From the NCBI RefSeq assembly GCF_041821085.1, contig NZ_JBGUAZ010000001.1:434001-498000 (forward strand): a DNA stretch of 64,000 nucleotides, read 5' to 3'. A program made the translations under genes and the position numbers. The notes beneath the pieces are model-generated. The model was not told where the DNA came from. It saw only the letters and a list, made by a program, of their open reading frames with translations, and ran no database searches. Below, one piece after another: positions 1 through 9,022 of the stretch (position 1 is the first letter of the stretch; each line of letters begins with the position of its first letter). The stretch is from Natrinema sp. HArc-T2 (GTDB lineage: Archaea > Halobacteriota > Halobacteria > Halobacteriales > Natrialbaceae).

Positions 1-2226
1 GGAACCCGTGGGCTCCTCGTCGACGAGTACGAGGCGCTTGCTGCCGATCGTGCAGCGCTTGCCGACGGCCTCGAGCCGTCGCTGTCGGCCCAGATCGAGC
101 AAGTGGAATCGATGGACGACGACGAACTCGCGGCGACGATCGAACGGGTGCTCGACGCCGAAACCGGTCGCGACGAACTGTTCGCACTCATGCCGACCGC
201 GTACGAACCCGGCGAGCCGACGGCGTCCGGAACCATCGTCGCTGTCGTCCAAGATACTGACGGCGAGTACGTTGCCGTCGACACTGCTCCGGACACGATC
301 GTGACGAGCCAGCAGGCGATCGGCGACCTCGCCGCGTCGGAACTCGAGGGGTCGACCGCCGTATTCGGCCACGGGATTACGGCAGACGAAATCACCACCG
401 CGTCGTCGGACAGTCTCGCCGTCGTCGGGCCGCTGGCGCTTGCGTTCGTGCTCGTCGTCCTGTCGATCGCTTACCGGGACCCGATTGACGTCGTTCTCGG
501 GCTCGTCGGCGTCGCACTCGTACTCGTCTGGACGATCGGAGCCATGGGCTGGCTCGGGATCGACTTCGGGCTCGTCTTCATCGCCGTCCCCGTCTTGCTG
601 ATCGCGCTGTCGATCGACTACGCGATTCACCTCCTCATGCGAAGTCGGGAGGAACGAGACGGAGAAGACCGCGGTCCAGCAGCTGGAATGACCGCTGCGC
701 TCGCCGGCGTCGGCGTCGCGCTCGTCACGGTGACGCTGACGACGGCGACGGGCTTTCTCTCGAACCTCGTCAGCCCGATCGGTCCGATCAGGGAGTTCGG
801 CCTCGTCTGTGCGCTCGGGATCCTCGCCGCGCTCGCCGTCTTCGGGCTGTTCGTCCCAACCGCCAAAGTCGAGATCGATACGTTTCTCGAGGCCCGAGGG
901 ATCGACCGGCAGCGAGCCGCAATCGGGACCGGCGACCGGCTGGGGTCGATGCTCGCTGTCGGCAGCCGGCTCGCTCGCCGGGCACCGGCTGCGGTGCTCG
1001 TTGTCGCGCTCGTCGTCAGTGCTGGCGGTGCCTACGGCGCGACGCAAGTCGACACGTCCTTCGAGACGACCGCGTTTCTCCCCGAAGAGCCCGACTGGAC
1101 CCACGACCTCCCCGACGGGATGGCACCAGACGAATATACCGTGGCAACGGCGCTCGAGACGCTCGAGGAGGAGTTCATCCGGCAGGACCGCCGCGCACAG
1201 CTGCTCGTCGAGGGTGAGCTCACCAATCCCGAGACGTTACAGCGGATCGACGACGCCGAGCGAGTGGCGACGGCAAGCGGGACGGTCGCGCAACTCTCGA
1301 ACGGCGACCACGCCGTCCGGAGCTCGCTTACGGCCATGGAGTCCGTCGCGGCGACCAACGAGTCGTTCAACGCGACGTTTCATGCGGCGGATACCGACGG
1401 CGACGGGGTTCCGGACTCGAACCTCGAGACCGTCTACGACGAGTTCCTCGCTGCTGATCCCGCGACAGCCGAGGCGGTCGTCCACCGAACCGATGACGGG
1501 GAGTACGAGGCCGCCCGACTCGTCCTGACGGCTACCGGTGACGCGTCCAACGAGGAGGTAACGGCGGCAATGCGGGACGCGGTGTCACACGTCGACGGTG
1601 ACGGGCTCACCGCCACGGCGACGGGACAGGCCACCGTGGTGAACTATCGAACCGAAGGGGCGATCGCCGACACGATCGTCATGAGCTTGCTCGTCACGCT
1701 CGCCGTCGTCGGCGCACTTCTACTGGTCGTCTACCGCCGGACAGCTGGCGCTGCCTCGCTTGGTGTCGTGACGCTCGGTCCCGTCCTCATGACGCTGTGT
1801 TGGGTCCTCGGCACGATGTGGCTGCTCGAGATCCCCTTCAATTACATCACGGGTATGATCGCGAGTCTCACTATCGGACTCGGCATCGACTACAGCATCC
1901 ACGTCAGCGAGCGCTATCATCAGGAACTCGAGCGCAGCGACGCGGCCGGCGATCCACTCCGACGGACGGTGACCGGGACCGGCGGTGCGCTACTTGGCAG
2001 TGCAGCGACAACGGCTGGCGGGTTCGGCATCCTCGCGTTCGCATTCCTGCCGTCGCTGCAGTATTTCGGGCTCATCGCCGCAACCTCGATCGGGTACGCC
2101 TTCGTCGCGAGCGTGCTCGTCTTACCGAGTTTGCTCGTCTACTGGACGCGGCTCGTCGGCCGTGGCCAGAGACAGGCGACGGTCGGTCAGGTGTCACAGC
2201 CGTCCGCGACGCACGAAGACGACTGA
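1..2226 (+). CDS. RND/MMPL-family membrane exporter, 5' end outside window
   Basis: The frame is open from base 1, so the gene is cut by the window edge; 741 codons are visible before TGA. The protein has two similar halves, each with a cluster of hydrophobic segments (about residues 140-290 and 555-710) separated by a large soluble domain, the layout of RND/MMPL permeases. Each half carries the recurring D-Y-x-I-H signature (SIDYAIH and GIDYSIH) in a membrane helix. Such proteins move lipids, hydrophobic compounds or drugs across the membrane using the ion gradient; the substrate here is unknown. The missing N-terminus should contain the first helix and most of the first extracellular loop. 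Family assignment is firm, substrate is not. Confidence 0.88.
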   Translation, partial: GTRGLLVDEYEALAADRAALADGLEPSLSAQIEQVESMDDDELAATIERVLDAETGRDELFALMPTAYEPGEPTASGTIVAVVQDTDGEYVAVDTAPDTIVTSQQAIGDLAASELEGSTAVFGHGITADEITTASSDSLAVVGPLALAFVLVVLSIAYRDPIDVVLGLVGVALVLVWTIGAMGWLGIDFGLVFIAVPVLLIALSIDYAIHLLMRSREERDGEDRGPAAGMTAALAGVGVALVTVTLTTATGFLSNLVSPIGPIREFGLVCALGILAALAVFGLFVPTAKVEIDTFLEARGIDRQRAAIGTGDRLGSMLAVGSRLARRAPAAVLVVALVVSAGGAYGATQVDTSFETTAFLPEEPDWTHDLPDGMAPDEYTVATALETLEEEFIRQDRRAQLLVEGELTNPETLQRIDDAERVATASGTVAQLSNGDHAVRSSLTAMESVAATNESFNATFHAADTDGDGVPDSNLETVYDEFLAADPATAEAVVHRTDDGEYEAARLVLTATGDASNEEVTAAMRDAVSHVDGDGLTATATGQATVVNYRTEGAIADTIVMSLLVTLAVVGALLLVVYRRTAGAASLGVVTLGPVLMTLCWVLGTMWLLEIPFNYITGMIASLTIGLGIDYSIHVSERYHQELERSDAAGDPLRRTVTGTGGALLGSAATTAGGFGILAFAFLPSLQYFGLIAATSIGYAFVASVLVLPSLLVYWTRLVGRGQRQATVGQVSQPSATHEDD

Positions 2227-2310
2227 GATCGGTGAATGGGAAAGCGACAGACAGGGGGCACAGTCGTCGGTACTGCTGGCTGTAAATCGAATCGGAAACC
2301 GAGACGGCGA

Positions 2311-2865
2311 CTACTGCGATTCGCAGATCGACAGGAAATTCTCGAAGATCTCGTCACCCTCCTCAGTGTGGGCCACCTCGGGGTGCCACTGGACGCCATA
2401 GAGGTCTCGATCGGTGTCACTCATCGCCTCGACGTCACAGACGTCACTTTTCGCCGTCAGCTCGAATCCCTCGGGGAGTGCCGTGACCTCGTCGGCGTGG
2501 CTCGCCCAGACGCGGGTTTCGGGGTGCAGCGATCCAGTCAGGGGGTCGTCTTCGTCAACGATGTCGACCGAGACGTCGGCGTAGCCGCCGTACTCGCCGC
2601 TCCCGACCTGCCCGCCGAGTTCCTCGGCGATCAGTTGCATGCCCAGACAGATGCCTAGCACCGGCATATCCGTCCTGAGATACTCGGGAGACTTTCCGAT
2701 CCGATCCATGTCGGGGCCACCGGAGAGGACGACGCCGTCGGCGTCGACCTCCTCGGGCGGCGTGTCGTTGTCGATCAGTTCCGTATCGACGCCGAGGTCA
2801 CGAAGCGCCCGGCGCTCTAAGTGGGTGAACTGTCCGTGATTGTCCACCACGACGATTTTCGTCAT
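2311..2865 (-). CDS. guaAA: GMP synthase glutaminase subunit (GuaA N-terminal type)
   Basis: This 184-aa class I glutamine amidotransferase supplies ammonia to the separate ATP-pyrophosphatase subunit of GMP synthase, as in archaea where the enzyme is split. The nucleophile Cys73 lies in GICLGMQ and the His-Glu pair in QWHPEV. An in-frame GTG 21 nt upstream is possible, but ATG at 2865 gives the expected MTKIVVVDNHGQ start and has a TATA-like CTTTTACC about 30 nt before it, fitting a leaderless transcript. The synthetase subunit is not in the window. It is convergent with the RND gene. Confidence 0.93.
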   Translation of the reverse strand: MTKIVVVDNHGQFTHLERRALRDLGVDTELIDNDTPPEEVDADGVVLSGGPDMDRIGKSPEYLRTDMPVLGICLGMQLIAEELGGQVGSGEYGGYADVSVDIVDEDDPLTGSLHPETRVWASHADEVTALPEGFELTAKSDVCDVEAMSDTDRDLYGVQWHPEVAHTEEGDEIFENFLSICESQ

Positions 2866-2977
2866 TGGGTGTCCGTAGCGGGTCACCCGGTAAAAGCGGC
2901 CCGAAACGTGCGCTTTCGATGACTCCCCGACTCGGCATAGCTATTTGTCGATCCGTTCCGTTACGTCTACAGGAATC

Positions 2978-4018
2978 ATGGTGTCTGTTAGCGAGTTACA
3001 AGAGCTGTACGAGAACATGGTGACGGCGCGCCAGTACGAGGAGCGATTACAGGAGGAGTACATGGCGGGCAAACAGCCCGCGTTCGATATCTCTGCCGGC
3101 CCGATTCCGGGCGAACTCCACCTCGCAGCGGGCCACGAGGCTGCCGGCGCAGGCGTCTGCCAGCACCTCCGGGACGACGACACGGTCACGGCACCACACC
3201 GACCCCACCACATCGCCATCGCGAAAGGCGTCGACTTGAAGCGGATGACCGCCGAGATCTTCGGCCGCGAAAGCGGCTTAAGCGGCGGGAAGGGCGGTCA
3301 TATGCATCTGTTCGATCCCGACGTCAACTTCGCGTGTAGTGGCATCATTGCCGAGGGCTGTCCGCCTGCGGTCGGCGCTGGACTGGCCGCAAAGAAGCGC
3401 AACACCGACAGCGTCGCCGTCGCGTTCCTCGGCGAGGGCGCGATCGATCAGGGGGCGTTCCTCGAGTCGCTGAACCTCGCGAGCGTTCAGAACCTCCCCG
3501 TCGTTTTCGTCGTCGAGGACAACGACTGGGCGATCAGCATGCCAAAAGAACGCGTCACCGACGTCGAGAACGGAGCCCAGCGCGCCGACGGGTTCGGCCT
3601 CCAAGGTGCGCGTGTGGACGCCGACGACGCCGTCGCGATCTCCGATGCCGCCAGAGAAGCCGTCGGACGCGCCCGCGACGGGAACGGCCCGACGCTGCTC
3701 GAGGTCCAGGTCCACCGACGCATGGGTCACTTCATGGGCGATCCCGAGTCGTATCGCCCCGACGAGGACAAAGCCGCCGCCGAGCAGCGGGATTCGATCG
3801 AGCGACTCGAGGCGGATCTCCGTGCCCACGGCGTCGACGACGAGGAGATCGACGACCTGCGCTCGCGGGCCCACGACCGCGTCGAGGAGGCGATCGAGTG
3901 GGCGAAAGACCAGCCCGAACCAGACCCGGACGACGCCTACGAGGACGTGTTCGTGAATCCGCCCTCGGGCGTAACAGACAGCGAACCGTCGACCGCGGAC
4001 ACAGGGGGTGATGACTAA
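2978..4018 (+). CDS. 2-oxoacid dehydrogenase E1 alpha subunit (thiamine-dependent)
   Basis: This 346-aa protein is the alpha subunit of an E1 component of the pyruvate/branched-chain/acetoin dehydrogenase type. It binds thiamine diphosphate and Mg2+ through the GEGAIDQG...NDWAIS stretch, corresponding to the GDG-(x)n-N motif. The ATG at 2978 gives the normal N-terminus (MVSVSELQELYENM); a longer frame from 2945 adds eleven uncharacteristic residues. Its stop overlaps the next start by one base, so alpha and beta are translationally coupled. Sequence alone does not separate pyruvate, branched-chain 2-oxoacid or acetoin as substrate. Confidence 0.9.
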   Translation: MVSVSELQELYENMVTARQYEERLQEEYMAGKQPAFDISAGPIPGELHLAAGHEAAGAGVCQHLRDDDTVTAPHRPHHIAIAKGVDLKRMTAEIFGRESGLSGGKGGHMHLFDPDVNFACSGIIAEGCPPAVGAGLAAKKRNTDSVAVAFLGEGAIDQGAFLESLNLASVQNLPVVFVVEDNDWAISMPKERVTDVENGAQRADGFGLQGARVDADDAVAISDAAREAVGRARDGNGPTLLEVQVHRRMGHFMGDPESYRPDEDKAAAEQRDSIERLEADLRAHGVDDEEIDDLRSRAHDRVEEAIEWAKDQPEPDPDDAYEDVFVNPPSGVTDSEPSTADTGGDD

Positions 4019-5064
4019 TGGCACAACAGGAAAAAGACGACGCGAGCGGACAGCAGACGGGCCGGTCGCTGACGATGAGCCGAGCGATGGTCGAGGCGAT
4101 CGCCCACGAGATGCGCGAGGACGACGAGGTCTTCTACATGGGCGAAGACGTCGCGGACTACGGCGGCATCTTCGACAGTACTGAGGGCCTGTTGGATGAA
4201 TTCGGTCGCGACCGCATCATGGACGTGCCGATCAGCGAGACGGCGTACCTCGGTGCCGCTGTCGGCGCGGCTCAGGAGGGGATGCGCCCGATCGCCGAGC
4301 TGATGTTCGTCGACTTCTTCGGCGTCGCGATGGATCAGATCTACAACCAGTTGGCCAAGAACACCTACATGAGCGGCGGCTCGGTGAACGTCCCGATGGT
4401 GCTTACCGCCGCCGTGGGCGGGACGTACAACGACGCCGCCCAGCACTCCCAGACACTCTACGGGACGTTCGCACACCTCCCGGGGATGAAAGTCGTCGTG
4501 CCCTCGACCGCCTACGACGCGAAGGGACTGATGCACAACGCCATCCGCGACGACGACCCGGTCGTCTACATGTTCCACAAGCGGTTGATGGGGATCGGCT
4601 GGCTGCCGGCACCCGACGGCCCGAAGACCGGTGTTCCCGAAGACGACTATACGATTCCCTTTGGCAGCGCCGACATCAAACGCGAGGGGGCAGACGTGAC
4701 TGTCGTCACCCTCGGGTTGCACGTCCACCGCGCGCTCGAGGCTGCCGCGGACCTCGCCGACGACGGAATCGACGTGGAGGTCGTCGATCTGCGGACGCTC
4801 GTGCCCCTCGACACCGACACCATCCGCGACTCGGTGGCCAAGACCGGCCATCTGGTCGTCGTCGACGAGGACTACCGCTCGTACGGCGTCACCGGCGAGA
4901 TCATCGCGAGCGTGGCCGAGGCCGGACTCGACGACCTCGAGGCCGTCGAGCGGGTCGCCCTCCCGGACGTGCCGATCCCGTACGCGCGACCGATGGAAGA
5001 CGAGGTCGTTCCGGGGACGGACGACATCGTGGCTGCCGTTCGCGCCGCTCAAGGGGACGAATGA
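4018..5064 (+). CDS. 2-oxoacid dehydrogenase E1 beta subunit
   Basis: This 348-aa partner of the preceding alpha subunit forms the alpha2beta2 E1 decarboxylase. Typical transketolase-type signatures are MGEDVADYGGIF near residue 40, VPISETAYLGAAVGAA near residue 72, and the C-terminal transketolase domain starting near VTVVTLG. It sits in a tight operon: one-base overlap with E1 alpha upstream and a 4-base ATGA overlap with the lipoyl-domain gene downstream. The complex would transfer the acyl group to the lipoyl lysine of its partner. Confidence 0.9.
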   Translation: MAQQEKDDASGQQTGRSLTMSRAMVEAIAHEMREDDEVFYMGEDVADYGGIFDSTEGLLDEFGRDRIMDVPISETAYLGAAVGAAQEGMRPIAELMFVDFFGVAMDQIYNQLAKNTYMSGGSVNVPMVLTAAVGGTYNDAAQHSQTLYGTFAHLPGMKVVVPSTAYDAKGLMHNAIRDDDPVVYMFHKRLMGIGWLPAPDGPKTGVPEDDYTIPFGSADIKREGADVTVVTLGLHVHRALEAAADLADDGIDVEVVDLRTLVPLDTDTIRDSVAKTGHLVVVDEDYRSYGVTGEIIASVAEAGLDDLEAVERVALPDVPIPYARPMEDEVVPGTDDIVAAVRAAQGDE

Positions 5065-5324
5065 GCGGGACCGATGACCGCGTCGCCGTCGAGACGAGCG
5101 ATCGCTGGCCCGACGACGCAGACGAGGACGTCGGTGTCGTCGTCAACTGGTTCGTAGCCGAGGGCGGTCACGTCGAGGAGGGCGACGCGATCTGCGAATT
5201 TCAGGTCGAAAAGGTAAGCGTCGACGTGCCGGCACCGGTGACCGGCACGCTCGCAGAGATCACGATCGGGGAAGACGAGGAGTTCGAGCGGGGTGATCGG
5301 CTCGCCTGGATTCGACCGGCATAG
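5061..5324 (+). CDS. stand-alone lipoyl-domain protein
   Basis: This 87-aa protein is a single biotin/lipoyl-attachment domain. The predicted lipoylated residue is Lys51 in EFQVEKVSVDV, followed by the usual VPAPVTG turn and a C-terminal G-D-x-L strand. It starts inside the E1 beta stop codon (ATGA). A normal E2 would continue into a peripheral-subunit-binding and acyltransferase domain; this one stops directly after the lipoyl domain, and no E2 catalytic or E3 gene follows. It probably serves as a mobile acyl carrier for E1 while acyltransferase and dihydrolipoamide dehydrogenase are encoded elsewhere. Confidence 0.88.
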   Translation: MSGTDDRVAVETSDRWPDDADEDVGVVVNWFVAEGGHVEEGDAICEFQVEKVSVDVPAPVTGTLAEITIGEDEEFERGDRLAWIRPA

Positions 5325-5668
5325 CCGTCACCAGGCTTGAGCGAGCGCGAAGTTTGCTCAGTTCTGCTCGCCCCCACTTAAAGACGCAAGCTGTCGAGGT
5401 GTCGGTTTTTAATGTGCTCACTTCCCCCTCCAGCGTCGGTTCGTATGACCCGTCCGAGTGTGGACGCAGGTGAGGGGAGTGTAACGATGAAAACTGCGAT
5501 GCCGCCGGCTTCGGATTCACCTCACATTGCAGGGCACGACTCGCCCGCAGAGTGCACTGCGACCGACAGCACATCGACTGTTATTAACGCGCTCGCTGCT
5601 GGATATACGCCGATTCTCGAGTCACGCGTTCCGGTACGCTTATGCGGTCGTCACCGGATGAACGTGAC
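5325..5668. other. 344-nt stretch without a convincing gene
   Basis: No reading frame here has haloarchaeal codon bias. A plus-strand frame from 5412 to 5744 exists but runs through the small membrane-protein gene in another frame and has unremarkable composition. Two AT-rich promoter-like patches occur, CACTTAAAGAC near 5377 and GTTTTTAATG near 5405. They could drive a short untranslated RNA, but nothing else supports that. Confidence 0.4.
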
Positions 5669-5806
5669 ATGGCAGTCGATCTCAGTGAATTCGACCATCC
5701 GGCGTGGCGTACCGCGGCGGGAACGGGCATCGGGTATGTGCTGATTCTCGCGGTGCTGACCGTGGCTATGTTCGTCGTGCCGTGGCTCGTCTTCTCGGCG
5801 CTATAG
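5669..5806 (+). CDS. 45-aa single-pass membrane protein
   Basis: A short frame encodes an acidic N-terminus (MAVDLSEFDHPAWR) followed by one long hydrophobic helix from about residue 20 to 45, ending in VFSAL just before TAG. Codon choice is haloarchaeal (GTC, CTC, GCG), unlike the surrounding intergenic DNA. An in-frame ATG 27 nt upstream (5642) would add nine residues and cannot be excluded. I do not recognise a family. The C-terminus ends inside the membrane span, as in small tail-anchored or complex-associated peptides. It converges with the PAN gene. Confidence 0.62.
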   Translation: MAVDLSEFDHPAWRTAAGTGIGYVLILAVLTVAMFVVPWLVFSAL

Positions 5807-5973
5807 TCTCGGACCGTACACACTGGCCGCTTCGTTGATCGCGGCAGATCGGCCACGAAACTGAGATTGGTTCTCTCGACGACAGAGCGAACGCTGTCTG
5901 GATAGCGCATCGAACGGGATGGCTCGAGCGAGTGAAAAGCGAAGAGAAAGATCGCCGTCGACCTCGAGCGCGT

Positions 5974-7191
5974 TCAGGCGAAGGTTTTCGAGACGTCTTC
6001 GGTCTCGTCAGATTCGGCCTGAACCTTGTCCCAGGCGCTGCGGAAGTCTTCCATCCGGATCTCGGTGCGGTCGTCGCGGATGGCGAACATGCCGGCTTCG
6101 GTACAGACGGCCTTGATGTCGGCACCGGAGGCCGCCTCGGCCTCTTCGGCCAGTTCGGCGAAGTCGACGTCGTCGGCGACGTTCATCCCGCGGGTGTGGA
6201 TCTCGAAGATGATCTCGCGGCCCTCCTGGTTGGGCTTTGGCACTTCGATGAGGCGGTCGAACCGGCCCGGGCGGAGGATGGCCCGGTCGAGCATATCGAA
6301 GCGGTTGGTGGCCGCGATGATGCGGATCTCACCGCGTTCCTCGAAGCCGTCCATCTCGGAGAGCAGTTGCATCATCGTCCGCTGGACCTCGGCGTCGCCG
6401 GAGGTCTTGGACTCAGTCCGTTTGGCGGCGATGGCGTCGATCTCGTCGATGAAGATGACGGCGGGTTCGTGCTCGCGGGCGACGTCGAAGAGGTCGCGGA
6501 CGAGCTTCGCACCCTCACCGATGAACTTGTGGACCAGCTCCGAGCCGGCCATCTTGATGAAGGTGGCGTCGGTCTGGTTGGCCACGGCTTTGGCGAGCAT
6601 CGTCTTCCCGGTGCCCGGCGGCCCGTAGAGCAAGACGCCGCTTGGCGGGTCGATCCCGACGTCGTCGAACATCTCGGGCTTCTCGAGGGGCATCTCGACG
6701 GTCTCGCGGACTTCTTGCATCTGCTCTTCGAGACCGCCGATGTCCTCGTAACTGACGTCGGGACTCTCGGTGACTTCCATCACGCGAGCGCGCACGTCGG
6801 TCTCGCTCGAGAGGGGCTTGACGATAGACAGCGAGTTGTTGACAGCCACTCGAGCGTCGGGCTCGAGATCGGCGCGCATCTCGTCGGTGACTTCGGTCAG
6901 CGCCTCCTGGTTGTTCCCGTGTTGTTTGATGATGACGCCCTCGTCCGTGACCTCTTGGACGGTGGCGACGAACAGCGGGGACTGCTTGAGCTTCTTGTTT
7001 TCGTGTGTAAGTCGCTCGAGTTTCTGCTGGTACTTGTTGTTCTCGGCGTTGGCGTCGAGGAGCTTGTCACGCATCTCCTCGTTTTGCGCCTCGAGGATCT
7101 CCAGCCGTTCCTCGAGCGCCTGGATTTTCTCCTGTTGGGACGCCTCGTCCTCATCATATGGGAGGTCGACGTCGTCCACAGTGTCGCTCAT
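5974..7191 (-). CDS. pan: proteasome-activating nucleotidase PAN (AAA ATPase)
   Basis: This 405-aa hexameric AAA ATPase unfolds substrates and feeds them into the 20S proteasome. In order it has an N-terminal coiled coil (about residues 18-72), an OB fold (SPLFVATVQEV onward), then the AAA module with Walker A GPPGTGKT, Walker B VIFIDEID, and the second region of homology with the arginine finger near LRPGRFDR. ATG at 7191 is preferred over GTG at 7194; a TATA-like CTCTTAAGAAC lies about 28 nt upstream. The last three residues are Thr-Phe-Ala, where proteasome-docking ATPases usually end in hydrophobic-Tyr-X. Confidence 0.96.
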   Translation of the reverse strand: MSDTVDDVDLPYDEDEASQQEKIQALEERLEILEAQNEEMRDKLLDANAENNKYQQKLERLTHENKKLKQSPLFVATVQEVTDEGVIIKQHGNNQEALTEVTDEMRADLEPDARVAVNNSLSIVKPLSSETDVRARVMEVTESPDVSYEDIGGLEEQMQEVRETVEMPLEKPEMFDDVGIDPPSGVLLYGPPGTGKTMLAKAVANQTDATFIKMAGSELVHKFIGEGAKLVRDLFDVAREHEPAVIFIDEIDAIAAKRTESKTSGDAEVQRTMMQLLSEMDGFEERGEIRIIAATNRFDMLDRAILRPGRFDRLIEVPKPNQEGREIIFEIHTRGMNVADDVDFAELAEEAEAASGADIKAVCTEAGMFAIRDDRTEIRMEDFRSAWDKVQAESDETEDVSKTFA

Positions 7192-7280
7192 CACCCGTCC
7201 TTTGGGTGTTGGTTCTTAAGAGGCTTCGGGTAGGTGCACTCAACCACAGCGTATTACTAGTGAGCATTAGATAGAATGGA

Positions 7281-7290
7281 AAATATTATT
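7281..7290 (+). promoter_or_regulatory. TATA-like promoter box
   Basis: AAATATTATT is the most AT-rich decamer of this intergenic region and ends 28 nt before the ATG at 7318, the spacing of an archaeal TATA box for a leaderless transcript. It supports 7318 rather than the GTG at 7309 as start of the HTH gene. Confidence 0.6.
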
Positions 7291-7317
7291 ACCCCGTATT
7301 CGGAATAGGTGGATAAG

Positions 7318-7587
7318 ATGAGTGCATCAGAGTCCCTTCAACAGGAGACTGCCGATCGGGGAACGTGGGACGACGTCCGTGAGCTGCCGCCGAGTGCGAA
7401 ATTGGTCGCGAAAGTCCTCGAGTACAACGACACGATGACCCAACAACAGATCGCCGACGAGACGCTGCTGCCGTCCCGGACGGTCCGGTACGCGCTCAAC
7501 CGACTCGACGAAAAGAACGTCGTCGACTCGCGCTTTTCGTTCTCTGACGCACGTAAGCGCCTCTACAGTCTCGATATCGACGCGTAA
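7318..7587 (+). CDS. winged helix-turn-helix transcriptional regulator (MarR/TrmB-like)
   Basis: This 89-aa protein is essentially one DNA-binding domain: PPSAKLVAKVLEYND, then MTQQQIADETLLPSRTVRYALNRL as helix-turn-helix, and a wing (VVDSRFSFSDARKRLYSL). Haloarchaea carry many such single-domain regulators. No ligand-binding domain is visible. It lies between PAN (divergent) and mre11-rad50 (same strand, about 100 nt downstream); its target is unknown. Confidence 0.85.
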   Translation: MSASESLQQETADRGTWDDVRELPPSAKLVAKVLEYNDTMTQQQIADETLLPSRTVRYALNRLDEKNVVDSRFSFSDARKRLYSLDIDA

Positions 7588-7684
7588 CTGACTCGTCTCT
7601 CCCGACCCGCGCTGTCGGTTCGTGGCGTTTACTTTCACTCCGGTGACGGAACCCCTTTAGGGTGGACTCGCAAACCACTGGCCA

Positions 7685-9022
7685 ATGACGCGGGTTATCC
7701 ATACGGGCGATACCCACATCGGGTACCAGCAGTACAACTCGCCCGAGCGACGACAGGACTTTCTCGAGGCGTTCCGCTCGGTCGTCGAGGACGCCGTCGC
7801 CGACGACATCGACGCGGTGGTCCACGCCGGCGACCTCTTTCACGACCGTCGACCGAGTCTGGTCGATCTGCAGGGCACGATCGACGTCCTCCGGACGCTC
7901 TCCGACGCCGGGGTTCCCTTTCTCGCCGTCGTCGGCAACCACGAATCGAAACGCGACGCCCAGTGGCTCGATCTCTTCGCGGATCTCGGGCTGGCGACGA
8001 GACTCGGTGCTGACCCGGTCGTCGTCGGCGACGCTGCCTTCTACGGTCTGGACTTCGTCCCCCGCTCGCGCCGGGACGACCTCGAGTACGCGTTCGATCC
8101 GGTCCCCGAGGAAGCCGACCACGCGACGCTGGTGAGCCACGGCCTCTTCGAACCCTTCGCCCACGCCGACTGGGACACCGAGGTCGTCCTCGAGGAATCG
8201 ACGGTCGATTTCGATGCTGTCCTGTTGGGCGACAACCACGCGCCTGACACTGCCGAGGTCCGCGACACCTGGGTCACCTACTGCGGCTCGACCGAACGGG
8301 CAAGCGCCAGTGAGCGCGAAGACCGAGGCTACAACATCGTCGACTTCGAGGAGTCGGTCGCGATCAGTCGCCGCGGGCTCACCGACACCCGCGAGTTCGT
8401 CTTCGTCGACGTCGACCTCGCCGAGGGCGAGGGAATCGACCGCGTGCAGGAACGCGTCCGCCAGCACGACCTCGAGGAGGCGGTCGTCATCGTCACGATC
8501 GAGGGTGAGGGTCGTCCGATCACGCCTGCGGCGATCGAGGAACTCGCGATCGACCGCGGGGCGCTCGTCGCCCGCGTCAACGACCGCCGGGAACTCCCCG
8601 ACGAGGACGACGAGGTGTCGGTCAGCTTCGCAAACCCAGATGACGCCGTTCGCGAGCGGGTGCGCGAACTGGGGCTCAGCGATGCCGCCCGCGAGATCGA
8701 CGAGGCCGTCCGGAACAGTGACCTCGCCGACGCGAACGTCCGCGAGACCGTCGAACGACGGGTTCGCGAGTTGCTCGAGGACGACCGATCGGCCTTCGAG
8801 CCCGCGCCGGAGCGCGAACCGGGCGACGAGGACGTAACGACGGTCGCCGACCACCTCGCCGACGAGGCCGACCCCGAAGCCGATTCGACTGGCACCAGCG
8901 CTGGTGGTACGGGCGAAGGCACCGAGCCGACAGCCGACACAGCCGAAAGCACGACCGACGACGCCGGCGAGGCCGACGAGACTGCCGACGCCGACACCGC
9001 TTCGCTGGGTGATTTCGCATGA
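7685..9022 (+). CDS. mre11: DNA double-strand break repair nuclease Mre11
   Basis: This 445-aa calcineurin-like phosphoesterase forms the nuclease half of the Mre11-Rad50 complex that tethers and resects DNA ends. Mn2+ ligands are visible as DTHIG (Asp9, His11), HAGDLFH (Asp50), GNHE (Asn85, His86), the HGLF histidine and GDNHA. After the catalytic and capping domains it has an acidic, Thr/Glu-rich tail of about 70 residues, usual for salt-adapted proteins. The stop overlaps the rad50 start (ATGA), so the two subunits are co-translated. Confidence 0.96.
   Translation: MTRVIHTGDTHIGYQQYNSPERRQDFLEAFRSVVEDAVADDIDAVVHAGDLFHDRRPSLVDLQGTIDVLRTLSDAGVPFLAVVGNHESKRDAQWLDLFADLGLATRLGADPVVVGDAAFYGLDFVPRSRRDDLEYAFDPVPEEADHATLVSHGLFEPFAHADWDTEVVLEESTVDFDAVLLGDNHAPDTAEVRDTWVTYCGSTERASASEREDRGYNIVDFEESVAISRRGLTDTREFVFVDVDLAEGEGIDRVQERVRQHDLEEAVVIVTIEGEGRPITPAAIEELAIDRGALVARVNDRRELPDEDDEVSVSFANPDDAVRERVRELGLSDAAREIDEAVRNSDLADANVRETVERRVRELLEDDRSAFEPAPEREPGDEDVTTVADHLADEADPEADSTGTSAGGTGEGTEPTADTAESTTDDAGEADETADADTASLGDFA

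Noticed and set aside
4015-5052. 345-codon frame opposite E1 beta
   Set aside because: Antisense shadow with His/Arg/Val-rich composition; the plus-strand frame is a clear transketolase-type protein.
5412-5744. 110-codon plus-strand frame downstream of the lipoyl gene
   Set aside because: Codon usage is not haloarchaeal and it conflicts with the better 45-aa membrane-protein frame.
5932-7233. 433-codon frame on the plus strand opposite PAN
   Set aside because: Val/Leu/Gly-rich complement of the PAN coding sequence without any recognisable domain.
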